DNA of 64,000 bases from Streptomyces wedmorensis. Its GTDB lineage: Bacteria > Actinomycetota > Actinomycetes > Streptomycetales > Streptomycetaceae. The position numbers and the translations under genes are program-made. Of this stretch, positions 45,787 through 53,522 are shown piece by piece. Below the pieces are notes generated by a model that saw nothing but the letters and a program-made list of their open reading frames with translations, was not told the DNA's origin and made no database searches. Each line of letters starts with the position of its first letter. Position 1 is the first letter of the stretch. The stretch covers positions 1 to 64,000 of the forward strand of contig NZ_JNWK01000014.1 in assembly GCF_000716445.1 (NCBI RefSeq), in the 5' to 3' direction.

Positions 45787-47073
45787 TCAGTCGGAGACGT
45801 AGGTGAAGGCCTTGTCCGAGGCCAGGAAGTCCGCCAGATCGAGGAGCGGTTCGGGGGATTCGGACGTCGCGATGAGGCGGGCCAGTTTGCCGCCCGACGT
45901 TCCCCGCGCCCAGTCCGGGCGATCTCCCGCCTGATAGAACAACTCGGCCTCGACGACCTCCTCGAACGCCATCAGCTGTTCGACGGTCGGCACCTGCGCG
46001 AGGGTGACGTCCCTCGCGGGCGCCTGCGGCACGTACTGGCCGGTGCTGCGCAGACGGGGGCCCATCGGTGCGATGGGGCGACCGGTGGCGATGTCGGCCA
46101 TCGCGGTCACGACGTCGTAGTCGAAGCTGAGCTGGAGCATTTCGATGGCGGCTCCCCCCAGCCGGCTGTTGACCTCGATGATCCGCGGTCCGGCCGCCGT
46201 GAGCATGACCTCCGTGTGCACCATCGAGTTCCTGATCCCCAGGGCCTGGATGGCCTGTGTGGCGCACTCCAGGATCGAGTCGATCCGGTGCCGGGGGAGG
46301 TTCGAGGGAAAGACGTTGCCGTTCTCACGGAAGGGTTCCGACAGCGGGAACTTGTCGGTCACCGCGCAATGGGTCACGGAGCCGTCCTGGACCAGCGACT
46401 CGACGCTGACGTAGGGCGCGTAACGGGGGTCGTCGTGCCACCGCTCGCCGATCAGCATCTCCTCCAGCACGAAGTGCACCGAGCCGTCCCCGCGCGGATC
46501 CGCCGTGTACCGGGAAGTCGCCGTGTCCCACAACCCGGACAGGTCGACGTCCTCCGTGACCGGGTACGTGGCCATGCTGCCGACGCCGGCCGACGGCTTG
46601 AGGACCGCCGGCAGGCCCACCTCGGCCACCGCCCTCACCAGATCGGACAGCGAGAACACGGAAGCGAACCCCGGCACCGGGACCCCGCCCTTCGCCAGCG
46701 CCGTGCGCTGCGCCTCCTTGCTCCGCAGCGCGGGCAGGGATTCGGGGGAGTTCGCCGGCAGCCCCAGTTCGAGGGCCGCGGCATGGGTCTCCGTCACGAC
46801 CAGCTCGCTGAACCCGAGGATTCCCTCCGGACGCCACTCCCGGGAGAAGTCGACGATCGCACGCACGGCGTCGTCGCCGCCCAGCAGCGGCGAATGGGCG
46901 CAATACCGGTCCAGGGTCCCGGCGTGTAACGCGTCCCTCTCGGCGTCTCCTGTCGGGGCCCAGAGGACGTGTACCTCGAAGCTCTTCGTGAGCTTCGGCA
47001 GGTACCACTCCGGCGGCGGCGGGCCGGGGCCGTCGAGGAAGACGAGCCTGGGCAGGTTCTTCTGAGCGTCCAC
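45787..47073 (-). CDS. ATP-grasp carboxylate-amine ligase (amino-acid ligase type)
   Basis: The 428-residue protein has the fold of ATP-grasp L-amino-acid ligases. An N-terminal domain (NLPRLVFLDG, WAPTGDAERDAL) is followed by the nucleotide-binding region LRSKEAQRTALAKGGVPVPGF and PAVLKPSAGVGSMATYPV. Metal-binding residues lie in VLEEMLIGERW and EVNSRLGGAAIEM. This last motif is the mark of BacD/carnosine-synthase-like enzymes, which join two amino acids using ATP. GTG 47073 has AGGAG 6 nt upstream. It is divergent from a D-Ala-D-Ala-ligase homologue across a shared promoter region. Confidence 0.85.
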   Translation of the reverse strand: MDAQKNLPRLVFLDGPGPPPPEWYLPKLTKSFEVHVLWAPTGDAERDALHAGTLDRYCAHSPLLGGDDAVRAIVDFSREWRPEGILGFSELVVTETHAAALELGLPANSPESLPALRSKEAQRTALAKGGVPVPGFASVFSLSDLVRAVAEVGLPAVLKPSAGVGSMATYPVTEDVDLSGLWDTATSRYTADPRGDGSVHFVLEEMLIGERWHDDPRYAPYVSVESLVQDGSVTHCAVTDKFPLSEPFRENGNVFPSNLPRHRIDSILECATQAIQALGIRNSMVHTEVMLTAAGPRIIEVNSRLGGAAIEMLQLSFDYDVVTAMADIATGRPIAPMGPRLRSTGQYVPQAPARDVTLAQVPTVEQLMAFEEVVEAELFYQAGDRPDWARGTSGGKLARLIATSESPEPLLDLADFLASDKAFTYVSD

Positions 47074-47281
47074 GCGTAACTCCTGCAGGACAGACGGGGA
47101 GTTGAGGCTACCGGCGAGCAACTTACGAGGGTCTGCACACCTAGTCAACATCCGAGTCACATCGATGACTCCGCTCCTCGACGAAAGAGCGGCAATCCGA
47201 ACCATCCAGGTCAAGAGGTACGCCCGGTCGGCCTGGAGGAAGCCCGTCGGACGCGGGGAGGGGTAGGTTCTCGGCCTGGGG

Positions 47282-47344
47282 TGTCAACTGTCAGTCAAAT
47301 GCATGACTCCTGCATTGACTCTGCTTGCGAGGGCTATCTAGCTT
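47282..47344. promoter_or_regulatory. Divergent promoter with imperfect palindrome for the two ligase genes
   Basis: Rightward, TTGACT (47315-47320) and TAGCTT (47339-47344) are spaced by 18 nt, a good Streptomyces promoter. Leftward, TTGACA reads at 47287-47282. Between and over them lies AGTCAAATGCA (47293-47303) with TGCATTGACT (47311-47320), a near-perfect inverted repeat. A regulator binding there, such as the XRE-TPR protein encoded at 51.6 kb, could control both genes. Confidence 0.6.
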
Positions 47345-47398
47345 GAGGGCCGCAGCTCCCGAAGGACTCCACTCCACCCATCGATCCCGAGGTGTTTC

Positions 47399-48451
47399 GT
47401 GTCCTTGAACATCACCCTCCTTGTTGGCGGTCGGAGCACCGAACATGATGCGTCCCTCCACGGCTACCACCATGTACTGAGCGAATTACGCAAAGAGCCG
47501 GATCGGGTCACGGTCGATTCCGTCTGCTACGTCGACCGCACCGGCGCGGTCCACTTCTTCGGCAGCGGACCGTGGCCGGAGGACGAGAAGGACCTCCTCG
47601 CGGGGGAGGCCCTGTCGCTGGGTGCGGCCATCGAACGGCTCAGGTCGGGCGGCTCGTTCGTCTTCTCCCTGCTGCACGGGAACGAAGGTGAGGACGGAGG
47701 CTGGCAAGGGCTGGCCGAAGTCGCGGGGATCCGCGGGAACTTCGGGCCCGTACTCGCTTCCGCTCTGGGCATGGACAAGTACCTCCAGGCCGCCCTGGCG
47801 ACCGCTCTGCTGCCCGGATTGCGTGCCCCGCGCTCCGTCCTCGTCCGCGCGGACTCGTTCGACGCACAGCGCGTCCTGCAGGAGGCCGGGCCCGGTTCCC
47901 TCGTGGTCAAGCCCAATCGCATGGGTGCTTCGCTGCTCACCACGTGCCTGCGCGATCCGGACGAGTCGGAGCTGGCGAAGGCGGTCGCGGCAGCCGCGCC
48001 GTACGACAACCAGGTCCTGGTGCAGGAGTTCGTCAGCGGCCGCGAGTACTCCTGCAGCGTGTACCGGGAGAACGGGCGCCTCGTCGAACTCCCCGTGGCG
48101 GAGGTGGTGTCGCAGGGCTTCTTCGGCCACGAGGAGAAGCACGTCAAGGGGCGTGCGCGCATCGAACTGTGCGCCGAGGACCCCACCACCAAGGCCATCC
48201 GCGACTACGCGCAGGCGCTCTTCGAAGCCACCGAGGTGGCGACCTTCGCGCGATGCGACTTCCTGGTCAGGGACGGCGAAACGTACTTCCTCGAAATCAA
48301 CACCCTGCCCGGCCTGATGTCCGGAAGCATCTTCCCGATGGCGCTGGCGGCAACCGGCCGCACCATCACCGACCTCGTCGTCGCGGCGTCCGGAGACTAC
48401 GAATCCCGCCCCGCACGCGACAAGGTCAAGGAATACGACATCAGTCACTGA
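47399..48451 (+). CDS. D-alanine-D-alanine ligase homologue with altered specificity residue
   Basis: The 350-residue ATP-grasp protein has clear Ddl motifs: LLVGGRSTEHDASLHG (residues 7-22), LLHGNEGEDGGWQGL (91-105), ALGMDKYLQ, VVKPNRMGAS (169-178) and LEINTLPGLMSGSIFP (298-313). In the omega-loop FFGHEEKH (241-248), the Lys of the DdlB Lys215-Tyr216 pair is kept but Tyr216 is replaced by His, a position known to govern acceptance of D-lactate or other second substrates. It is probably not the housekeeping Ddl. GTG 47399 has GAGGTG upstream. Confidence 0.85.
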   Translation: MSLNITLLVGGRSTEHDASLHGYHHVLSELRKEPDRVTVDSVCYVDRTGAVHFFGSGPWPEDEKDLLAGEALSLGAAIERLRSGGSFVFSLLHGNEGEDGGWQGLAEVAGIRGNFGPVLASALGMDKYLQAALATALLPGLRAPRSVLVRADSFDAQRVLQEAGPGSLVVKPNRMGASLLTTCLRDPDESELAKAVAAAAPYDNQVLVQEFVSGREYSCSVYRENGRLVELPVAEVVSQGFFGHEEKHVKGRARIELCAEDPTTKAIRDYAQALFEATEVATFARCDFLVRDGETYFLEINTLPGLMSGSIFPMALAATGRTITDLVVAASGDYESRPARDKVKEYDISH

Positions 48452-48503
48452 CCGGGCGATCGGACGAACGCACGCATTCGGTCACGACACTGATGGGACG
48501 GTC

Positions 48504-49406
48504 ATGTCCGTACAACTGAAAGAACGACTCCAGCCGATTCGCACCCGCGTCGTCCGGCTCCAGCCGCACGGCTGGCGGGACATCCTCGTGAAGGACGAGA
48601 CGCGCCAGATATCCGGGGCGTTCAAGTACCGGGGAAACGCCCATAAAGTGGCGGGACTGCCGGCCGGAAGCACACTCGTCACGGCCTCCACCGGGAACCA
48701 CGCCTCCGGTCTGGCGGAAGCGGCCTCGGCCCGCGGCCTGCCCCTGCGGGTGTTCGTTCCGCGGACGACACCGCTGGCCAAGCGGCAGCGAATCACCGGC
48801 GCCGGCGGCGACGTCGTCCTCGTGGACGGCGGCTACGACGACTGCGAGGTCCTCGCACGCAGGTACGCGGACGAGAACACCGCCGTCTTCGTGCACAGCT
48901 TCGACGATCCCGACATCATCGAGGGTCATCGAAGCCTCTACCGCGAGGTACGCGAGGAGGCCGGCCTGCCCGACGCCGCGTTCGTGCCGGTGGGCGGGGG
49001 AGGCCTGGTGGCGGCGGGCATCGCCGAATGGGGCGATGCTGCCACCAGGATCACAGGCGTCGAGTACCAGGGCGCACCGGCGATGCAGATGTCGCTGCGG
49101 GCCGGCCGCCGGATCACGCTGGAGACCGCCAAGGGCCTGCCGGAGGGACTGCTGGTCCGGCGCATCGGCGCCCGGTCCTTCCAGGCCTGCAAGGACTACG
49201 GCCTGGAGGTGCGCACGGTCGACGACATGGAACTGCATCGGGCGATGCGCATCCTGTGGGCCGAGGCCGGCATCCGGGCCGAAGGGGCGGGGGCGGCGGC
49301 GTTCGCGGCCGCGCTGCGGAATCCCGACCCCCGCAAGGTGGCGCTCTGCGTGGTCTCCGGTGGAAACATCGACGATCAGACCTGGAGCGACTGCATCCTC
49401 GGCTGA
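48504..49406 (+). CDS. PLP-dependent serine/threonine dehydratase or serine-racemase-like enzyme
   Basis: The 300-residue fold-type II PLP enzyme has SGAFKYRGNAHKV with the Schiff-base Lys, TASTGNHASGLAEAA (phosphate/substrate loop), VPVGGGGLVAAGIA (PLP-phosphate loop) and CVVSGGNIDDQ at the end. It lacks the ACT regulatory domain of biosynthetic threonine deaminase, like catabolic dehydratases and serine racemases. Next to a Ddl homologue and an M55 D-aminopeptidase, serine racemase or diamino-acid formation are both plausible. It follows the Ddl-like gene by 52 nt on the same strand. Confidence 0.83.
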   Translation: MSVQLKERLQPIRTRVVRLQPHGWRDILVKDETRQISGAFKYRGNAHKVAGLPAGSTLVTASTGNHASGLAEAASARGLPLRVFVPRTTPLAKRQRITGAGGDVVLVDGGYDDCEVLARRYADENTAVFVHSFDDPDIIEGHRSLYREVREEAGLPDAAFVPVGGGGLVAAGIAEWGDAATRITGVEYQGAPAMQMSLRAGRRITLETAKGLPEGLLVRRIGARSFQACKDYGLEVRTVDDMELHRAMRILWAEAGIRAEGAGAAAFAAALRNPDPRKVALCVVSGGNIDDQTWSDCILG

Positions 49407-49499
49407 GTGGGCGTGTCCCGTCGATCAGGCCGGATCGGCCGGGCCGCTCGTCGCGGTCGCCGCACGACGGCGACCGCGACCCACCACCGGGCCCGGCCT

Positions 49500-50129
49500 C
49501 TACCGGCCGCTGATCCCCAAGGTGACTCCTCGTTGCGCGAAGAACCGTGGCAGCGCCTGCCAGGGCACCTCGGCGAATCGCTGCGACACCCCGGGCAGCC
49601 CGGACGGGTTGTGGATCAGCAGGTGGTCGGGCGTGCAGCCGACGGCAAGGACCAAGTGCCCACCGCGGCCGGGAGGCGTGCCGTCCGGCTCCCGGATCGA
49701 CGGGTGGACGGACAGCATGACCAGCCTGCCTTCCTCCAGGTGGCCCGGGATCTCCTCGATCGCCAGCGTCCCGTGGACTTCGGCCTCGATGTCCCACCGC
49801 TGTGCGGCGTACTCGGCGAACGGAGCGTAGATGAGGCCGTCCACGCCGTCCTCGCGGCGTACGTACGCGCCGGCGTCCAGGAACTCCCGAGCCAGCGTCA
49901 GGAGGTTCGGCGGCTTCAGGTCCCAGTGCTCCAGGGCCATGCGCAGACAGGCCATGCCGCAGATGCGCCAGGACCAGAAGGCGTATTCCCCGGCGGTGTC
50001 CGCCCCCGAAGTACGCCAGGAAGGATCGTCCTCGGCCTTTGCCCGGCCGGAAAGCAGATCGGGGACGAGATCCGCGGATTCCCATTGCGAGTAATACGGC
50101 ACATCATGCCGGACTGAAATGTTCCTCAT
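49500..50129 (-). CDS. C39-like papain-fold peptidase protein
   Basis: The 209-residue protein has the peptidase C39-like pattern: VPYYSQWES at the N-terminus, catalytic Cys in RICGMACLRMAL, His in GRGGHLVLAVG and Asn in LLIHNPSGLPG. No signal peptide or ABC domain is present. It could trim, hydrolyse or ligate a small peptide, or act as an amidase. It is divergent from the M55 peptidase gene and convergent with the PLP gene, inside the dipeptide-type island. Confidence 0.8.
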   Translation of the reverse strand: MRNISVRHDVPYYSQWESADLVPDLLSGRAKAEDDPSWRTSGADTAGEYAFWSWRICGMACLRMALEHWDLKPPNLLTLAREFLDAGAYVRREDGVDGLIYAPFAEYAAQRWDIEAEVHGTLAIEEIPGHLEEGRLVMLSVHPSIREPDGTPPGRGGHLVLAVGCTPDHLLIHNPSGLPGVSQRFAEVPWQALPRFFAQRGVTLGISGR

Positions 50130-50312
50130 ATTCCTTCCATGTGCCGGTCACGCGCGTGGGATTCGCATGTCGGGCGGAGTGGATCAGGACGATAGCATGG
50201 CGTCCGGCGTCCGCTGCCGGCGCGGGGCCCGTCAAGTCACCCCTTCCCGGAATGAGTCGACGATTTTCGGCCACTTCTGTTGTGCGCCTGACGCCTACAC
50301 AAAGGAACAGTC

Positions 50313-51152
50313 ATGAGGGTATACATCAGCGCGGACATGGAGGGCATTACCGGACTCGTGGACCCGGAGGACGTACAGCCGCCGGGCAGGGATTACGAAC
50401 GCGGCCGCCTGATGATGACCGAGGACGTCAATGCCGCGATTTCCGGGGCTCTCTCCGGCGGCGCGACAGACGTTCTGGTGAACGACGCCCACGGTCCGAT
50501 GCGCAATCTGCTCCTGGAGGACCTGCACCCGCGGGCCCGTCTGATCAAGGGGCGCCCGAAACCGATGAGCATGCTGGAAGGCCTGGAGGCCGACTTCGAC
50601 GTCGTGCTCTGTGTCGGCTTCCACGCGCGGGCCGGGTCGCCGGGGGTCATGAGTCACAGCTTCATGGGCCACGAGATCGAGGACATGTGGCTGGACGGCC
50701 GCCCCGTGGGCGAGATCGGCCTCCTCCACGCCACGGCGGCGGCCATCGGTGTTCCCGTCGCCCTGCTGACGGGCGACGACGCCGCGTGCGCCGAGATGGC
50801 GGAGTGGGACGGCGGCGTGACGACCGTCGCCGTCAAGACGGCTCGGGACCGGTTCGCCGCCGAGCTGCGCCCCCCGGCCGAGTCACGTGCCGCCATCCAG
50901 GCCGCCGCGCACAGCGCCGTCGCCGACCGGCCGGACTCCTCGCGCGAGTCGGTCCCGGCGCAGAAACCGAGGACACTCGCGGTTCGCTGGCAGTCCGCGG
51001 CGGTGGCGACGCACCTGCTCGGCATCCCGGGCGTGACGCGCAGCGACAGCAGGACCGTCGAGGCGACCGCGCAGATGCCGGACCTCTACCGGCTGTTGGG
51101 AATCTTCCTGCGAGTGGCCGCGACCTTGACGAACCAGGCCCCCTACTGCTGA
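50313..51152 (+). CDS. M55-family D-aminopeptidase (DppA-like)
   Basis: The 279-residue protein begins MRVYISADMEGITGL, with the metal-binding Asp and Glu of DppA. It also has VNDAHGPMRN, CVGFHARAG and GVMSHSFMG, which hold the metal and catalytic residues. DppA of Bacillus subtilis releases D-Ala from D-Ala-D-Ala-type peptides. Its place between a Ddl homologue and a C39-like protein suggests a D-amino-acid dipeptide is made and hydrolysed by this locus. AAGGA precedes ATG 50313. Confidence 0.88.
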   Translation: MRVYISADMEGITGLVDPEDVQPPGRDYERGRLMMTEDVNAAISGALSGGATDVLVNDAHGPMRNLLLEDLHPRARLIKGRPKPMSMLEGLEADFDVVLCVGFHARAGSPGVMSHSFMGHEIEDMWLDGRPVGEIGLLHATAAAIGVPVALLTGDDAACAEMAEWDGGVTTVAVKTARDRFAAELRPPAESRAAIQAAAHSAVADRPDSSRESVPAQKPRTLAVRWQSAAVATHLLGIPGVTRSDSRTVEATAQMPDLYRLLGIFLRVAATLTNQAPYC

Positions 51153-51253
51153 AAGGCCGTCACACCCACCTGGTGGTCCGATATGTGAAATAGGGCCGTG
51201 TTTCGCTCCGCACTCTGTGAAGAGACCATGGGCCGGCCCCGTACGAGTCATGG

Positions 51254-51275
51254 ACGAGGCATGAACTTGCCTCGT
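51254..51275. terminator. Hairpin downstream of the M55 gene
   Basis: An 8-bp perfect stem (ACGAGGCA 51254-51261; TGCCTCGT 51268-51275) with a TGAACT loop lies about 100 nt after the M55 stop. It may be a terminator or an operator; there is no T-tract. Confidence 0.4.
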
Positions 51276-51409
51276 AATATGTCTGCCCTTGACGCATTCG
51301 GAGAGCCAGCCCCGTCGAACACTGTCCACTGGCACGTCGACTGCCCCGCTTCGGCCCACAAGGCAACCATCGGAGTGGGATTCAGGAGTCATCGAGCACA
51401 CGCATTGCG

Positions 51410-51535
51410 CTACGGCCACTCGATCTCGGCAGGCATCCGGGACGTCCCTTCGATGCCGACAGCAGCGCCGCTGTCACTGATCATCGCGCCGGCGGCGACC
51501 TGCGCACGTGTGGACTGTCGAACTTTGCGGGGCAT
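51410..51535 (-). CDS. Candidate 41-aa peptide divergent from the XRE-TPR regulator
   Basis: On the minus strand, ATG 51535 has AGGAG 6 nt upstream. It encodes 41 residues starting MPRKVRQSTRAQVAAGAMIS and ending MPAEIEWP. Codon use is GC3-rich though less than in the neighbours. There is no Cys and no clear signal peptide. The start lies only 31 nt from the XRE start, so the promoters would overlap, which makes the call uncertain. A precursor or signalling peptide for the TPR regulator is possible. Confidence 0.4.
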   Translation of the reverse strand: MPRKVRQSTRAQVAAGAMISDSGAAVGIEGTSRMPAEIEWP

Positions 51536-51566
51536 GTGACTCTCCTACCGGATCAGAGGACGTTGC

Positions 51567-52802
51567 ATGGAGATCGAGCAGCCTGCCTTCGGGCGGCGGC
51601 TGAGAAGACTTCGTCTCGAAAGCGGACTGACGCAGGGAGATCTGGCCGGTGGGCCGGTCTCCACGAGCTACATCTCGCGCATCGAAAGCGGCAGTCGCCT
51701 GCCCTCCGCGGAGACCCTGCGCCACCTGGCCGGGAAGCTCGGACTCGGCGTCGCCGAACTGGCGTCGAGCGACGGCGTCCAGGAGTCCTGGGGTGCGACC
51801 ATGGCCGAGGTCTCCACGGCTCTGGCGGACAACGACCTTCCAAGGGTCATCGACCTGCTGGAGTCGCGCTCCGAGCTGCCGGCGCGGCTTCCGGAGGACT
51901 GGGCCTGGCAGGCACTGTGGGCCCGCTCTCGTGCTCGCTGTGAAATGAAGGACCCCGTCGGCCGGCGCGAGGATCTGCGCCAGTTGGTGGTACTCACCAG
52001 GAAATGGGAATCCCCCTGTCTACTCGGCAGGCTGCTCGTCGAGCTCTCCGGAGCGGAACGCAAGCTAGGTGGCATCACCGAAGCCCGAACCGCCGCCCAG
52101 GAGGCGGTGTGCCTGGTCGACGGGTTCCCCTCCGGCACTCATGCCCTGAAGGTGAGCGCCCGTCTGGCGCTCATAGCCGCGGAAACCGAGGCCGGCCTCC
52201 TGGCGCAGGCCGCCGCACGCATTCCCGACGTCCTGCGCATGGCGGCGGAAGTCCCCTCGGAACTGGGAGTCCAGGCGTACTGGACGTGCTCCGGTGTGAG
52301 GATCCGGCAGGGGCTCTTCCAGGAGGGCCGGACGCTGATCGAGCAGGCCCTGGCCGCGATGGACAGCCGGCGCGACCTGCTCGGCTGGGCGCGCCTGAGA
52401 CTGGCCGCGGTGTCCCTCCAGCTGCGTTGCCCCGACCCTTCCTCCCCCGAGATCCAGACCTGGCTCCAGGAAGCGGCCGATGCGCTGCGCTATGTGGGAG
52501 AACCCATCCATCATGCCGAACTCACGGCGGTGTCCGCCCGAGTGCACCTCATGGAAGGTCGACCGGCCGACGCCCGGCGAGAAGCCGCGGCCGCGGAGGA
52601 CACGGGGCTTCTCACCTTCCATGACAGATTGCGTACGACGCTCCTGCGTGCCGAGGCCACCATCCGGCTTGGCCGGAACCAACAGGGGGTCCGGCTGGCC
52701 CAGAGCGTCGCCGAGGAAGCCGAAGCCGCCGGATACCTGGACTTGGCAGCGGAGGCGTGGAAGGCGGTAGCGGTGGCCAAAGAGCTCCCACCGGCTATGT
52801 GA
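51567..52802 (+). CDS. XRE-family regulator with TPR-like C-terminal domain
   Basis: The 411-residue protein has an N-terminal Xre helix-turn-helix (GRRLRRLRLESGLTQGDLAG, VSTSYISRIESGSRLPS) and a long helical region of TPR-like repeats (LARLPEDWAW, SGVRIRQGLFQEGRTLIEQA, EAEAAGYLDLAAEAWKAVAV). This plan is that of pathway-specific or peptide-responsive regulators. It stands at the right edge of the ligase/D-aminopeptidase island and is its only regulator candidate. ATG 51567 has GAGG 7 nt upstream. Confidence 0.88.
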   Translation: MEIEQPAFGRRLRRLRLESGLTQGDLAGGPVSTSYISRIESGSRLPSAETLRHLAGKLGLGVAELASSDGVQESWGATMAEVSTALADNDLPRVIDLLESRSELPARLPEDWAWQALWARSRARCEMKDPVGRREDLRQLVVLTRKWESPCLLGRLLVELSGAERKLGGITEARTAAQEAVCLVDGFPSGTHALKVSARLALIAAETEAGLLAQAAARIPDVLRMAAEVPSELGVQAYWTCSGVRIRQGLFQEGRTLIEQALAAMDSRRDLLGWARLRLAAVSLQLRCPDPSSPEIQTWLQEAADALRYVGEPIHHAELTAVSARVHLMEGRPADARREAAAAEDTGLLTFHDRLRTTLLRAEATIRLGRNQQGVRLAQSVAEEAEAAGYLDLAAEAWKAVAVAKELPPAM

Positions 52803-53522
52803 TACACCCCGCCCCCTCTTCCGTGTGCGACCGGTTTTCCGGGCGCAGCGCTGACGATCTCAGGTCGCACAGGTTTCAACATATTCACTGCACTGTGAAC
52901 TGAGAACAGTGATTCAAGTCAGTGAATCATGGCGAGAATCCTTCGCGGTCGCCGTTGTCCCCCGTCGGCCCAAGCGGCTTCCACAACACCCCTCACCCTT
53001 CGGTGCGTTCGCGTCGAAGGGATGTGCACGGCGCCCACCTGCGAAGACCTCACAGGATTTTCTCGACACGGCCGCTGCCGTGTCGCATGTGGGAGAGGGG
53101 CAGGGTGGGCCCCTGGGCTGTTTGCGTGAAATGCCTCATGACTCGAACTCGCCAGCCCGGGAACCTCGGCAGTGCCCAGATCCTGGCGCAATCGAGGGTC
53201 AACTCGCCGGGCTGGTCAGGGTGCGGTGGGGATCGTCGTGGTCCGGATCGCCGACGCGGGTCCAGGACTTCCAGACCTTGCCTTGCCGCAAAGCGGCCCA
53301 GGAGTCGGGCTTCCGCTCACCCGTTTCCGGGTGGGCGGCGTCGAAGGTCACGGAGACGACGCTCTAGTCACGGGAGCGAGATCAGCGCAGTGCGACAGCG
53401 ACGCGACACGGTCCACCCTCAGCGGGTTCCGAGGTCGCGTGCGCGACCGGTGGGGCAAGTGCCTGTGCCGTACCCTCGCATGGAGTTTGAACGCGTTCAA
53501 GCCGCAGGTGCCGCAGGCGTCC
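52803..53522. other. Gene-poor stretch with two hairpins
   Basis: No convincing full gene lies here. A 7-bp inverted repeat TGATTCA/TGAATCA occupies 52910-52929, next to TTCAC/GTGAA arms at 52884-52899. A 9-bp stem with a 4-nt loop (53064-53072/53077-53085) may end the XRE transcript. A short decayed coding piece lies at 53199-53351 on the minus strand. Confidence 0.6.
53199..53351 (-). pseudogene. Short remnant of an unidentified gene
   Basis: A 50-codon frame (GTG 53351 to TGA 53199) has strongly GC3-biased codons and protein-like sequence (VTFDAAHPETGERKPDSWAA, VWKSWTRVGDPDHDD). A TAG lies just upstream and there is no ribosome site. It looks like the 3' end of a lost gene. I do not recognise the family. 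Confidence 0.35.

Noticed and set aside
44399..52802. Assignment of the ligase island as the D-cycloserine cluster
   Set aside because: The Ddl homologue, ATP-grasp and MFS genes fit, but the serine acetyltransferase, O-ureidoserine synthase and arginase-like genes expected there are absent.
52909..53367. Plus-strand ORFs in the gap after the XRE-TPR gene
   Set aside because: No ribosome site, irregular codon use and no recognisable domain; better support exists for a short minus-strand remnant.
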